Of a DNA stretch of 64,000 nt, positions 1-12,060 are shown one piece after another. Source of the DNA: Chionis minor (taxonomy: Eukaryota; Chordata; Aves; Charadriiformes; Chionididae). The stretch spans positions 62,001 to 126,000 of the forward strand of contig VZSF01008841.1 in the NCBI GenBank assembly GCA_013398295.1, in the 5' to 3' direction. Under the pieces are notes generated by a model. It was not told the DNA's origin. It saw nothing but the letters and a program-made list of their open reading frames with translations, and did no database searches. Every line of letters begins with the position of its first letter. Position 1 is the first letter of the stretch. Made by a program: the position numbers and the translations under genes.

Positions 1-1961
1 TCACCGGAGAAAGACCGCTCCGGAAGAAACCACTCAAACCCAGAGCAACCGCTGAGCACGAGAAAAAGTATCAGAAACATGACTCCTGTAATTTATACTG
101 AGGTAGAAATCATCCTATCTTAAAGCAACAAAAAACCCCCAACAAAACAGTTTACTGGCAACAGGCTGGTATATCTGCTAGATGAAAGGAAAAAGAAACA
201 GAACGCACACATTAAAAAGACTGCAGTCCAAAGCTTATGAGGCTCTTGACAATTTTTGCCATTATTCGAGCAATAAAAAAGAACCTTTTGTTTGTTCGGT
301 TCTAGTAGCTGCTACTGACACCGGAAGACAGATCTTGGTGTTGAGAAATAAGGTACCAAATTGCATTTTAGCATACTATAATCCAACATGTACTTAAATT
401 TAAACACCTAGATAGTTTCATCAAAGCTAATACTCCGAACCTGAAACCTAAATGGCCTGAGTTGCACTGCAATAAGCACCACCTGATGTTAGATACTTTA
501 AATAAAACGTGACATGCTCACTACTTTCCCAGACTCAACTACTACCTGACACATAAAGATTACACCACACAGATTTGGTAATCCAGAATTGGATTCTAGC
601 TCCAAATTTTAAAATTTCAGTAGAAATGTATTTTTAAAAACCCTGCTCACTCTCTTTAGTGAGAAAATACTTTTAAGCTGGATTGATATTTATTTTTGAC
701 CAGTTAAAATTTTTAAATTAAATATGCGAAGCCTTTGTTTCTCGGTTAGTTTTGACCAGGAACATATTACCCAGGTTGATTCAACTAACTATTTGCCTGC
801 AAAATACAGGAAGGAAGGAACAACACAAGAAACAAGGAGGCATAATTTGTCACTAGTTTAAAGTTAATATAGCCTAGAAAAGGAAGAAAAACTAGAAAGC
901 AGGAGAATATGGAAACTTTTCAAAAAAATCAAATAGAAGATACTAACATAGAAGGCTGGCATTTATGGAAGGCATAAAGTCAGTAACAGGAAAAAGCAGC
1001 AAAGCAAAAATGCTTCGGTTTGTTAAAATGCTTTTAAAAACCAACAACAAAACCCCTAAACCTTCCACAGAACTGAGAAAGCATTAGGAGTGTAAATTAC
1101 AAAGACAATTCCTTAAATTTAATACATAGAACATAAATGGGTATGTTTCAACTCTCAAAACAGTACAGCAAAGTTACTGTTCCTATTGACATAAATTTTG
1201 TAGTACTCCACTAACACAAAGCATTGTTAAACGTATCATGACATATTTTTGAGCCCTGTGATAAAGCTGATACGGTTTCTAAATTAAAAAAAACCCCAAA
1301 CCCCCCTGTATTTGCATATTGTCCTTGTAACTGTCCTGCCATAAGCTAGTTCTATCATACTGATACACATCAGACTAAAACATTCAGTGCTGACTTAATT
1401 TAAATGCAGGAAATTCAACCTGTCTTAGTACAGAAGACTTCAACAATCAGAGAGCAGTAACAGCTGCTCGGTGTCTAAGATAGAGCACACTTGCTCTTCT
1501 ACTTCCCTTCACAGTTTGGTATCTTAACTGAATTGTCAATATGTTTTGTATAGTTCAAAATAATTCCCTCATTTCATTCCTGAAAATGTTGAAAATCAGT
1601 GAAATTCTGAAGAACCTGTATCGCATACCTCAACAAATGGATTGTACTCTCCAGCTCTAAACCTCAACAGCATTTTGTATCAGTCTTGTATAGTGGCATT
1701 GTTTTATAAACTTTGAGCTATAACGAACAACTAAAGTACTTCGGGGACAATGCTGTTTAATAAAACCTCATTTTTACTCAACAACTATTTTTTAAAAAAG
1801 GATTAGCTGCTGAATGCTGATAGCCAAATGATGCAGTAGCCAAAAGAAGGGGTTTTTTTAAAAAAAAAGCAACAAAAGATTTCTGGAAAGCTGAGTAATA
1901 GAAAATTGCTATCAAACATTATAGCACACAAACGAATGCTAAATAAAGCGTAGAGACTTAC

Positions 1962-2000
1962 TGTTTCAGAACACAAATTGAAGAGTATGATACTCTTAGT
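1962..2000 (-). other. Candidate short exon (speculative)
   Basis: Read on the minus strand, a CCTTCTAG acceptor is followed by 39 nt and a GTAAGTC donor. The 39 nt are open in the frame starting at the first base and give TKSIILFNLCSET, phase 0 at both ends. That phase is compatible with the 48-nt candidate upstream at 2707-2754. I do not recognise the peptide. Chance pseudo-exons of this kind are frequent, so this is only a target for transcript alignment. Confidence 0.12.
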
Positions 2001-2706
2001 CTAGAAGGCACCTTTCTGCATTGCTCATTTTAGAGTGGAAACCGGTAGTACTTCATTTAAGAATTCCCTCTAAAAATGTAACTTTATGCAAGTATATTCA
2101 AACATACCTGCCATAATGTACTGTTTAAAAAAAAAAAGCTAACAAGGTGAAGAACACAACTGAAAACACATTTTATACTCATTCACAGAAAATAGAACTG
2201 GAAATAATACAAGATAAACTGGTTTTTAAACATCAATCATCTAGAAGGAAAACAATCTGTATCAAAGATACTGCTTATAAAGCAAGAAAAAAAGCAGTCC
2301 TTATCTCACTATTTCAAAAATACTTAATGTGGTATGCCAACATTATCATGAAAGGCACAACGCAATGATTTTGTTAATGACGGAAATTAAGAACAGGACG
2401 TACAATTGCCTTTTAAATTGTTCATAGTTTAATGAAATGAAATTATAATTCCCTTCTGAACAAGCCGTTATTTGAATTTCTAATAAAAGTATATTCAATA
2501 GAGTAAGACTATTTTGTCCCCATCGAAGTTAAAATACAACATTAGAAAAGTTATTGTTAGGAAACTCGAACAAACACACAGACATAAAACATCAAATGAT
2601 TTCTCACGGCTTAATTAAAAACAAGCAAAACCAAAAACCCCAACCAACCAAACCCCCCCCACTTACTAAAGTTGCCTGACAAATTACATTGAAACAAGCC
2701 ACTTAC

Positions 2707-2754
2707 TTTTCTGTCCTCAGTTTCTACACCGGAACTGCACTCTGCTTTAGTATC
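2707..2754 (-). other. Candidate 48-nt exon
   Basis: On the minus strand a TTTTTTCCAG acceptor is followed by 48 nt and a GTAAGTGG donor, both close to consensus. Only one of the three frames is open. It reads DTKAECSSGVETEDRK, phase 0 at both ends, and is hydrophilic like a disordered linker. Length divisible by three with matching phases makes it the best single exon candidate in the window. I cannot assign it to a protein family. The alternative is a chance pseudo-exon in an AT-rich intron. Confidence 0.25.
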
Positions 2755-3128
2755 CTGGAAAAAAACACAAAGACGACAATGTCACAAGGCATCCTGACCA
2801 TGGTTGTGGGGATAACTCCGGATGAAGAAAGGCCATCAAAACCTGAAAAGTGGGTTTCTCAACCTATTACACTTTACTCAACTTTTGTTTTTGCAGAAGT
2901 TTTATATTTGAATAGACAGTGTTTAGTATTATTGCTTTAAGTAAGGTTTATTAAACTTTATTACAAGCATAAACTTTTAGGATAAACAGGACTGAAACAT
3001 CATAAAACCCCAAACCTCTTTCAATATAGTGTAGCCAGCTCATAGACAAAAATATGATCTCTGCTACATAGTATATGTTTGCTTTTTCTACTGTCATCTT
3101 GAAGAAAATATAATTGCTTACTCACCCC

Positions 3129-3156
3129 TTTTTTTCTTTTTTTTTTTTTTTTTTTT
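3129..3156. repeat. Poly-T tract
   Basis: Seven T, one C, then twenty T. On the plus strand it runs directly into ATCAG, so it mimics a polypyrimidine tract and acceptor. A GTAAGC donor-like site follows 25 nt later. The arrangement is probably fortuitous. Confidence 0.85.
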
Positions 3157-3713
3157 ATCAGGTGTGGTAGCTTAAAAAATATACAGGTAAGCTTAAGAGG
3201 AAACAGGCGCTCGAACTTCCGCCTGTTGTCAAGAGTACTAACTGGGACTTGATATGTTCAAGATGTTTGTGTCTGAATCTCACTGCACCATGCAAGAATA
3301 ATTACAATCTATTTAATGTACGTGTGTGTGCGTATATACACAGAGATTTTGGACTTCTGTTTTCTTCAGGAGTCGAGCAAATAATCTTAAACCTACTGAC
3401 ACCCAACACATGTTCCTTTTAATCCTAAGGTATTTGTACTCTCATTGAACATTCAGATTTTTTCCAGGAGACCTGAAGGCCTGCAGAGATAATCATTATC
3501 ACAAAAACTAGAGGCTGAAAGGCATTTTTTTCTTCATATTATCCCTTTGTACACCAAGTTACTACTGAAAACTGAATAAGCCAACTATAGCTCAAGACGT
3601 TAAACTGTAGACAATTGACCTATTCTGATTCTTCTTTTGTTTTCAACTTTTCTTGTGAGCGTATTCTTGGAAGCTATTTTTGCTTACATACCGCAACTTT
3701 AGAGATTTCTACT

Positions 3714-3742
3714 GGGGGGGGGGGGGGGGGGGGGGGGGGGGG
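3714..3742 (+). repeat. Poly-G run (29 G)
   Basis: An uninterrupted run of 29 G lies nine bases upstream of the N gap. G-rich sequence resumes on the far side of the gap, so the assembly probably stopped inside a longer G-rich, quadruplex-prone tract. Confidence 0.9.
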
Positions 3743-3751
3743 AAACACAAG

Positions 3752-3806
3752 NNNNNNNNNNNNNNNNNNNNNNNNNNNNNNNNNNNNNNNNNNNNNNNNN
3801 NNNNNN
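3752..3806. other. Assembly gap (55 N)
   Basis: A run of 55 N is flanked by G-rich sequence on both sides (3714-3742 and 3807-3832). The N count may be an estimate rather than the true length. Open frames that cross it have no meaning. Confidence 0.98.
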
Positions 3807-3832
3807 GGGGGGGGGGCGGGGGCGGGGGGGGG
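3807..3832 (+). repeat. G-rich tract after gap
   Basis: Runs of 10, 5 and 9 G are separated by single C bases. Together with the 29-G run before the gap this is one broken low-complexity G tract with strong G-quadruplex potential on the plus strand. Confidence 0.85.
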
Positions 3833-4805
3833 AGACATACAGACGAGGGACAACTTTTTGTTAAAATTAAGTCCTTGCCCAGCTAGAACTACTCTCCATC
3901 CGATTTTAGATTACTGACTAGAGTTACTTGCTACATAAATCCCAAATTACAAATTTAAGGCTGACAGTTAATAAAACGAAAAGAAATATTAAATAAAGAA
4001 GCTATGTTTCTTCAACACCATGTCTATTCATCTTAATTGAAGGACTGGTACTATTTCAATGCCAAAGACTTTTTAACTAAGCCATATCCCCAAGAAAGAT
4101 TAAAAAAATTGAAAAAATTCAATCAAGTAAGATGAATCGAGATTTCCTGGAAGAAATACTTTAATTCACAGCACGATGTATTAAAGATGTTTTCACATTA
4201 GGCACATCAAGTTCTCTGTCACTTCTTAAGCAGCATATTACCAACAACACCAATCTTTGTTATTCTAGTTAGTTTCATATGTGGATCAGTAACTCAAATA
4301 CTCTTTATATTCAAAAACACTTTTCATGGGGAACCAGGCCGCATTTTGTGCAAGCTAACACTCGAATATTTTCTTTCAAGAGTGACTTTCTGGCAACCAG
4401 CCAGTCTCTCACCACATCTCTCCTCCCAGTTGGTGGATAAGGAAAATCTCTGCCTACAGGCCAACTTCCTGAGCTGGTCTCTATATCTACATTCAGGCTC
4501 TTTTGGTGAACGAGGCAAAAAGCTCAGCTTTCAAAAAGCTTTCTGCCTCAGAGGAATGAATTCAAACTCCACTAGCGCCACTGCTCTTTACCTGCTAGCT
4601 ATGCCCTACGTCACCTTTTGGAAATAATGGAACGTTCTTTAACATATTTATTCGTTCATCAAAAATGAATCCTATCTTTTCATATGACAAAGGACAAGGG
4701 TGGCTCTATCTCACATACTGACCTAAATGAACCGAATGCAGAATAAAGGAGCTCCCATCAGATTCCTCTCATAGCTATTACAAACTCACGGTATGATGAA
4801 CATAC

Positions 4806-4837
4806 CTTGTTCAAGACCTCTGATCCCTTCCCACTAC
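4806..4837 (-). other. Candidate 32-nt exon (speculative)
   Basis: The minus strand shows a CTTCTGTAG acceptor, 32 nt, then a CAAG/GTATGT donor. One frame, with two leading bases, is open and reads SGKGSEVLNK, ending in phase 0. That phase would join the 48-nt candidate at 2707-2754. The peptide is not recognised and the element is short, so chance is a serious alternative. Confidence 0.15.
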
Positions 4838-5466
4838 CTACAGAAGATTTCTGGTTTGCTATTTTGCCACCGTCATTTCCCATTAAAAGCAATTTTTAAC
4901 AAACCTAAGCTCATAAGCATTCATTACTCAATGTGAATTAAAAACACAGTTTTACCTGGATAAAACGAAAACCATCTTCCTCCCGGCACAGTTTATCTTA
5001 CATGCTTGTCTAGGACCAGCAAGGCAAAAGCTACAAATTAAGGATGCAGCCCAGCTGAAAACAAACAGTTGAGGCCAACCCAGCTGAGACTCTCAATGCT
5101 GCAATCAGGAATTAAAGAGACAGCCTGCCTGGTCTTAACTGGCACCAGCCACAGGGAAAAGATACAGGCTGAAAATCAAAGGACATAATTTCTATCCTAT
5201 GTTTCATCCCTGAACATTACACAATCATTTTGTCTTGTAGTGCTTGGTTTTCTATCTAAAGATATGCAAAGTGAATCTTACAAATTAACTGTCGCACCAT
5301 TACCAAGGAAAGCTATATGTTACAGTTTCAATACTGGATATTGAAGCCAGCAATAAAGAGTGGTACTGGCTTATCTTTGAAATTATGTGAAGTTAGATTT
5401 GGGTAAAGAAAGAGCTGTATGGCTCCAGAGTAGGGACCTGAATTTGGACTTCTGCACAAGGGCAAG

Positions 5467-5469
<3 letters not shown>

Positions 5470-5504
<35 letters not shown>

Positions 5505-5520
5505 CCCCAAAAAAAAAAAA
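5470..5520 (+). repeat. A-rich tract A31-GAGGCCCC-A12
   Basis: Thirty-one A, then GAGGCCCC, then twelve A. It could be the tail of a retroposed sequence on the plus strand, but I see no recognisable retrocopy upstream and no clear target-site duplication. It is recorded as low complexity only. Confidence 0.85.
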
Positions 5521-8500
5521 TCAGAGTCCACTGTTATTTTATTGTTTCTGGTATTCCAAATATATGTATTTTTTAAATACTGCCTAAATAATTTTTGAGA
5601 AACTTGCTCTGGGTACATTATCAGATAACAACCTGGACTTTAACAACTATTTAATATGTAACACCAGACAAAGCCCAACTTGCTACAGAAGATTTTTCTT
5701 GTGAAAAATCTTGTGAAATCCTCACAAATGCATATACCCTAATAAAGTATAACTAAGGATACTGGCACGTTACCTAAAGGACTAAAGTAGAAATTAAGAC
5801 TCCTCAGTCCAAAGGGGTTAAACCAGTTGGAAGGAGTTAAAAAATCTGACCAGTAAAAAACTGTGCAGTAGGTGAAGAAGAAATAATAGGAGACAATCAA
5901 TGAGTCTCTTCTAAAATCAATAATTTGTAAATTTATTAGCTGAATAATAAACTGTAATTTGCAACAGGTTTGTATTTAAAAACAATAGCAATAGTTCATC
6001 ATTTCTCAGAAACGGCTACAGGTGCTGCTTGTTGTGCACCTGATGTCTCTAGAAAGTCTGTGATGAAGCCTTTTTGAAAGAAAAGTCGTCGACTACTTTG
6101 TTACCCACTGTAAGTGAACTCAGACAGAATTTATCTTTGAGTGACAGGAGTATTTCTTGTTAGGGACTTGCACTTATGTCTTACTTAACCTTTAATTCCC
6201 CAAGCAAAACAAACCGTTTTTTCTGAAACAATTAGGGTTATAATCCTTTAAACCAGTGAAGTTACTGGTTTAATCAAATACATGTTTAAATACAAATATT
6301 TGAATATACAACATCTACGTCCTAGATACACCTCTTTTAAAGAAAAAATGTACATAGAAACTCAGCTTTAAAAAAATTATCAAAATGAATCATCTGTCAA
6401 GCTCAGAGGAAGAAGGGAAGAGATCAGAATGTTCTTTGGGAGACATCTGTGCTACTTTTTAAAGTGCAAAATGACAAAACACTGTCATTTTAGTATATGT
6501 ATTGCAAATCTCCCAACTGTATGAAATTATTTGAGATTAGGAAGTACCATTGCTGTGAAACAAATGTAAAATTCTATAGATTTGAACAAAACATCAGGGA
6601 TTTCTTTAACATTGTGACATCACAAAAAAGGAAGTTCAAGAAAACTCTGTTCCTCCTGAAGAATTATTATTTTAGAAAAATTACATAATGATAGAATACT
6701 TCATAGGATGTTTCATGGGCAAGATGGAAAGAATGAATTATAGATATACACTGCTACAAAGGCACAAAACCCTCTCATCCATTTCAGTTTCAAACCAACG
6801 TAATTCCTTTTTTTCTCTAGGTATCCCTGCATAACAGCCAATTAAATGATACTATTATAAACATACTAAGAGCTCTATTTTTTATGTGAGAGCGCAAAAG
6901 AAAATTGACTCTTTTGTCTGTTTTGTTGGGTAGCAGCAACAAGGAAGCAAAGCAAGGTTTTATGCAGAACATCAGGAGCAACACAGGACAAACACAACTT
7001 TTAAGAGCTGAACAAAGTCCCCTAAGGGACACCGCCGCATATATTTAATGCTGGAATTGCATTAATTAAGATGGTGAAACAATGCTCCCCCTGTGTTTGC
7101 AGGCATACTGTTCTGAAAGGCAGCCTTTAAACATTCCTACTGAAATTTTGTCATGTTGGTGACCAACTGATATTAAATTTATGGCTGTATTAAGTACTAT
7201 GGCTTACCAGACCGGAAAGTGAGACCAAGAGGTACGATTCTTTCAGCGCTAGTTTAGAGACAACTAATGATTTAGATAACAGCAAGATCTACTGCAAGCG
7301 CATAGTATAGAAAACATGGGATATGATACCCATCTTAGTGCTCAGAAGGCTCCCCTTCCTTTTCCCAACTGTGCTCATTTGATCATTCATAGGTTCCAGG
7401 GATTTTACAGGATAATACGCCATGCCTTTGGGAAACATATCTACCACCTTCACCCGATACTCGCGTTACACAAACGTTACCGAACAGAAGTAAAGTTCCA
7501 GAAAGCAAAAGTAATTATTGGTGATAATGTGATGCTGTGTAACATTTTATCTTTAGGATGCAGTAGAAACCTCCACATGCTTTATTTTACACACCTTCTA
7601 TAATTCTACATTTAATTTCATTTCTTGAATTGCAAACAGAAATGGTGAAATCAATATCCTCAAGCAGCCATTAGTCATGCTAATGCAATTAACACCTATA
7701 CCTGGCTGTGTACTTTATCAGCCATTTTTCAGTTGGTTATCTCCCTGCTATCCAAAATCTATTTCCTCCAGTTCCCCACCATCATAGCACAGAATACCAG
7801 AAACAAACCAAATGAAACAAAAAAAGCAACCCAAGAAATAAGCGAACTGTACAAACTAAGAACCTTTAGTAAAGTTATTTGCATTTCTAACTTTTTTTTT
7901 TTTACATGAAAGTAATGAAATACAAAAGGCAAACAGAATCCGTATGTACATACACTGCTTCCATGGCCTGTATCAGGAGGAGGAAAGATGATGCTCAGCA
8001 AGTTCTTAAAAGTATTCCCCCAGACTGTTTTTGTCTGTAATATCAAGAATGGTCAGTAGGTGGAAGCAAATAACCTTGTAAAATCTTGTTCATTTCCCCA
8101 TGAAAGATAAATCTGTTGCACTGACAAGGCTGGTCAGGTATTTCACAGATCTCCTTGGTATCCCAACAAGGGCTAACGCAAATTATTTCTCTTTTTCACA
8201 ACACTGCTTTCCAATTTCATAAAAAGGCTGTAGATTTAGAAAGGGGTGGAGTTTTGTGAGGTTTAAAGTTTTAAAAAGTAACACGGATTCCTTTTAATGA
8301 CTAAAGCACATATGAATGTAACCTGTTGTTAAACAAAACAGGAATAAATATATTTAAAAACAAAAAGTACACAATCAAATTCTAGGCTATTGATTTTTCT
8401 GGATATTTTTATTAAGTGCTTAAATATATCAAAAGCCCTGAATTATTGAAGAAAATACTTAATCTTTTCCTCTGTCCATTAGCCATTATACTTCATTATT

Positions 8501-9505
8501 GCTGCTAACAAACAGGCTGCTGGCAGAAGAATTCATTTGAATTTCATATTAGTTCTATTTTATCCATCCCAGAGAACAAATTAACCACACAGTAATACTT
8601 GCTGAAGAAGGAAATAAATGAAAAATGAAACCTTAGAATGTGACATTCAAGATTTTACTAAGTTTGTCCCCAGCAACTGAAGGGCTCATGCAGAAGCCTC
8701 ATCAAATTAAGTTAAGAAACCAATTCCAGGATTTTAATGGCTTCAACAGTTACAATGCGAAAGACGTAAGAAAAAAGCTTTATTTATGAAAGCAAGAGCT
8801 TCAGCTCTATTTACTAACATTTCTGGACCAACAGAGGTTTGTGTCTACAAGCCACAAGCACAAACCCGGAGAAGACTGGGTCATCTACATCTTTTTTCTG
8901 TTGCCTCTGGGCAGCCTCAGGACAGTTCATCTAGGATCATAAAGGACATCCATCTGATGAGGGATTTAAAATGAAGTTTCTCAAGTCTTTGGAGAGCTTA
9001 CTTCTCGTTTCTAGCTAAAAGTAGGCAGACTTTAAGAGGAAGGTTTACAAGACTCTTGGAAACTGAACTGACAAATTTTATAATAAAAAACTACTGCTTG
9101 TAAAAATACTCCAGTATTTTTAATGTAGATTTGAAGGGACTCTTGTGTGTGCTCTCCCACACATCCACCCACCATCCGGCTGTGTAAGTGGATACTCAAT
9201 CTCTTCTTTCTTCCAGTTCTAGTGTTTCGCTTATGTTCATTTACAATTTCCAATGCTATCAAGAGCTGAAAACTTCTTTCCCCAAAAAAGCTTGACTTCT
9301 TTCACTAATAAAGACTTATTTGAGGGAACAGGTACTGCTTGCTGATACAGCTTTATGGGCTGGAGTACATTAAACTTTCACACTTCTTTCTCTGACCTTT
9401 ATGACTTACTTGTCCTTTTCTTATATACACTTTAAATCCTTAAAGACGCAAAGACCCATCTCTCCACAGGACAGAAAGCCAGCCTTTGTGTGCCTCACAA
9501 CTTAC

Positions 9506-9554
9506 CTCCTTTCTCCAAACACATGCTTTCATTAGTCCAATGATGCAAAATTAC
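9506..9554 (-). other. Candidate 49-nt exon (speculative)
   Basis: On the minus strand an ACATTCAG acceptor is followed by 49 nt and a GGAG/GTAAGTTG donor that matches consensus. Only the first frame is open: VILHHWTNESMCLEKG, phase 0 in and phase 1 out. The CAG at its start could instead serve as a donor context (CAG/GTAATT) for a different exon, so the boundary is ambiguous. The peptide is not recognised. Confidence 0.15.
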
Positions 9555-9828
9555 CTGAATGTAAATCTGCCTGTGTCCTTAGATCATCATAACTGCACAA
9601 AACAACACAAAAAATATGTAGCATTTTCAGAAAAGATGCATATAATTTTAAGACATGAATCCATCATGTAGAAGTATCTAGCTATATCTATAGGAATTGG
9701 CTGTCGAAGTCCAGAAAAATATCAGGCTAAGACTTCATTTAGGAGGGTAGAAAGTAATTAATTTTCAAAGATGGCAATACAAATTTACATTAAAGTTGTT
9801 GAAGATTTGAATAGAGTTCAGTCATTTT

Positions 9829-9886
9829 ACGGTTGGACTTGATGATCTTAAAGGTCCCTTCCAACCTAGACGATTCTATGATTCTA
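9829..9886 (+). mobile_element. CR1 LINE, 3'-terminal fragment
   Basis: The segment carries the sense-strand 3' end of a chicken-repeat-1 LINE. It has GGTTGGACTTGATGATCTT, then AAGGTCCCTTCCAACCT, then the terminal ATTCTATG/ATTCTA octamer-type repeat. CR1 elements are usually 5'-truncated and end in this short microsatellite rather than poly-A. Only about 58 bp are recognisable. This is the clearest marker that the host is a bird or another sauropsid. Confidence 0.9.
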
Positions 9887-10360
9887 CAGCCACATATTGG
9901 TAAAAAGTAAAATAATTGGTAAAAAAAAGTAAACTGAGATAGCACATTTTCAAGCTTACAGAGTGACAGGAAATAAATTCCTTAATGAAAGAAGGTACGC
10001 GATGACTGCAGTATTAAGGAACTAGGTGCCATGAAAATTAAAGCTCTGTGAAAAGTGGTTTTTTTTCTTTGCTATTACACTAATCTTTTGATTCTGTCAA
10101 AAAAAGGATGAGTTTTATGCTTGTAATATATATTCATAAAATATGTCTATTTCCAAACAGTGAACTCAGTTACATTCATAATAAACTGGTTCTGTATTCA
10201 CTATGCTTTTTTGAGTAAAAAAGCAAGACAAAACTTCGTATCAAAATTGAGGCTTCACTGCATAAAGAACTGCCTCTTATCAGAGTATAAATAAATAAAT
10301 AAATAAAACCTAGATTCAATATAGCCAAGAAGTGCCTCCTCTTTCTAAATTAGCGTACGC
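9887..10360. other. Unassigned AT-rich spacer
   Basis: Between the CR1 tail and the first LTR. It contains a short (TAAA)n microsatellite near 10.29 kb and nothing else I can recognise. Confidence 0.5.
10286..10308 (+). repeat. (TAAA)n microsatellite
   Basis: About five uninterrupted copies of the TAAA tetranucleotide. Confidence 0.9.
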
Positions 10361-10947
10361 ATTTTGGCTGGGATAGAGTTAATTTTCTTCATAGGAGCTG
10401 CTATGATGCTGTGTTTTGGATTCGTGACTAAAACACTGTTGATAAACCAATTTTTCATTCCTTGCCGAGCAGCGCTAACACAGCCTCGAGGCCTCTCCTC
10501 TTCCTCAGGCTGCCCCACCAGCGAGGGGGCTGGGGCACACACAACATCGGGAGGGGACAGAGCTGGGACAGCTCATCCCAATGGACCAAAGGGATACTCC
10601 AGACCATCGGATGTCGTGTTCGGCAAGAAAAGCTGGGCAAAAGACAGAGGAAGAGGGAAAGACATTGGGAGTTACGGCATTTGTCTTCCCAAATAAATGT
10701 TGTATGTGATGAAGCCCTGCTTTCCAGGAAGGGTGAAATATCTGCCTGCCAATGGGAAGTAGTGAATGAATTCCTTATTTTGCTTTGCTTGCACGTGCAG
10801 TTTTTGCTTTACCTTTTAAACACTCTTTATCTCAACACACAAGTGTTCTCGCTTCTACTCTTCCGATTCTCTCCATCATCCCACTGAGGGGGAGCGAGCA
10901 AGCAGCTGGGTGGTGCTTAGCTGCCTGCTGGGGTTCACCCACAATCA
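10361..10947 (+). mobile_element. Solo-LTR-like endogenous retrovirus element, plus strand (LTR 1)
   Basis: The 5' end reads TTGGCTGGGATAGAGTTAAT, which I know as the start of a common avian LTR family. The 3' end has TTTATCTCAACACACAAG and finishes near GGTTCACCCACAA. The middle shares blocks with the LTR at 31.3-31.8 kb: a CCAGACCAT..GATGTC promoter-proximal block and GGCATTTGTCTTCC. No retroviral gag, pol or env frame lies beside it, so it is best read as a solo LTR. The exact 5' boundary is uncertain because the outermost bases have diverged. Open frames inside it are incidental. Confidence 0.75.
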
Positions 10948-12014
10948 CAAATCACAAACGTTTTATTTTTCAGCTTCTACCTATTCCCAAGTGTGACAAG
11001 TAGTCAGGTCACAAATTACTTGGTGCTTCATGGACGGAGACTTTATTTCAACTTCCTGGCATACCTCTGCATCATTACACTAATAAGAATGTGGTAACAA
11101 AGGCATGAGTCAAGGCTGTATCCAAATGACTATGTTTATCATGAGCAAATTAAAAAGCAGTTCTGACGACTACAGTTATTGCTTTAATATCCAAGAGAAA
11201 TAAAGAATTTAACTAGACACTCGGACAACAAGCTTGTATGATTTAGAACGGCCAGAGGTGGAAGTTATTTTCTTATCAACCAAAAGTTAAGACTGTTTTG
11301 TTATTGTTGGCAAGAAGAAAGTGACTGAAATGTCATCTATTTTCCTTCTTCCATGTTCAGTGTAGGGTATACAAGACCAGTTTCCTCTGAAAATATCTGC
11401 CAAGCTATACTGTGATAAAGACATCAGAAGCCATTTCTTTCCAAATCTTTTTAGGAACCTCATAGTTAAAAAGATACCACTTGAATAAGAGCCCTGAAAG
11501 CCTGCCGAATAACACACACTCACGTTTCCCATACAAAGAAGCTAAGACAGCCTCCAAGTGAAGCCTGCTAAGGAAATCCGAGACAAATGATAGTGGCATG
11601 GATGCGTTCCTGCTCAAATACGATCAGCACCCAGTGTCCCCAGCATGTGCTCTTCTCCTGAATACGTGTGCTGGATTTCAAAATGTTTACTTTTCATTTA
11701 CTTTTCATGTAAGTGTCTCAGTACTAACATACGTGTACGTCTGAACTAAGTATACAGATGATATATTGCTCCTGCTACTTTTTCTTGGCTATTTTTCCCC
11801 CAAATACCGGCTTTGGCCTATATCAACACTAAAGTGCCAAGAACAGAGTCACTGACTACAAATGCCCTTGGCATCTTTTGCAGAAGGATGACTCTGTCTC
11901 AGTACTGCTCAAGAGACACAGTAGCAAAAGGAAAGAAAAAAAAACAACCACCTAACCAAAAAAAGCCCCACAAAGCATCTTCACCCCCCCCCCCCACCAA
12001 GAAAAAAACCAACA
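10948..12014. other. Unassigned sequence plus A/C-rich tract
   Basis: No gene or repeat family recognised. The last 80 bases (from about 11935) are an A/C-rich low-complexity tract with a run of about thirteen C, continuing into the duplicated block. Confidence 0.5.
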
Positions 12015-12060
12015 AAAAAACACCAAAAAAACCCCCCAAAAAAACAACCCAAAACCAACC
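11935..12060. repeat. A/C-rich low-complexity tract
   Basis: Alternating A runs and C runs, including a long C run near 11985 and several A6-8 runs. The tail of this tract is the point at which the duplicated copy restarts after the single N at 12636, which suggests it caused the contig break. Confidence 0.85.

Larger units (their letters stand above)
1..9828. other. AT-rich unassigned DNA, intron or intergenic
   Basis: No gene can be supported here. The open frames are under 100 codons and show no protein-like periodicity. The segment holds T and A homopolymers, a G-run beside an assembly gap and three short minus-strand exon candidates, all listed separately. The first 60 bases carry several CpGs, unusual against the surrounding CpG-poor sequence. 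Low GC, frequent A/T runs and the lack of recognisable repeats over most of the length fit intron or intergenic sequence of an AT-rich avian isochore. Confidence 0.5.

Noticed and set aside
1625..1680. Minus-strand candidate reading AGEYNPFVE before a GTATGC donor
   Set aside because: Weak acceptor, very short, and its phase does not fit the neighbouring candidates.
2108..2120. 13-nt segment between a poly-T/AACAG acceptor and a GTATGT donor on the minus strand
   Set aside because: Too short to judge. Poly-T runs make acceptor-like sites common here.
3157..3181. 25-nt plus-strand segment between a T20/ATCAG acceptor-like site and GTAAGC
   Set aside because: The acceptor is explained by the poly-T homopolymer and the segment has no supporting neighbours on the plus strand.
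4955..5000. Minus-strand exon candidate reading KLCREEDGFRFIQ before a CAG/GTAAAA donor
   Set aside because: The donor is acceptable, but an in-frame stop lies just upstream, no acceptor with a pyrimidine tract opens that frame, and its phase conflicts with the next candidate at 4806.
5470..5520. A31 tract as tail of a processed pseudogene
   Set aside because: No recognisable coding or SINE sequence upstream and no target-site duplication.
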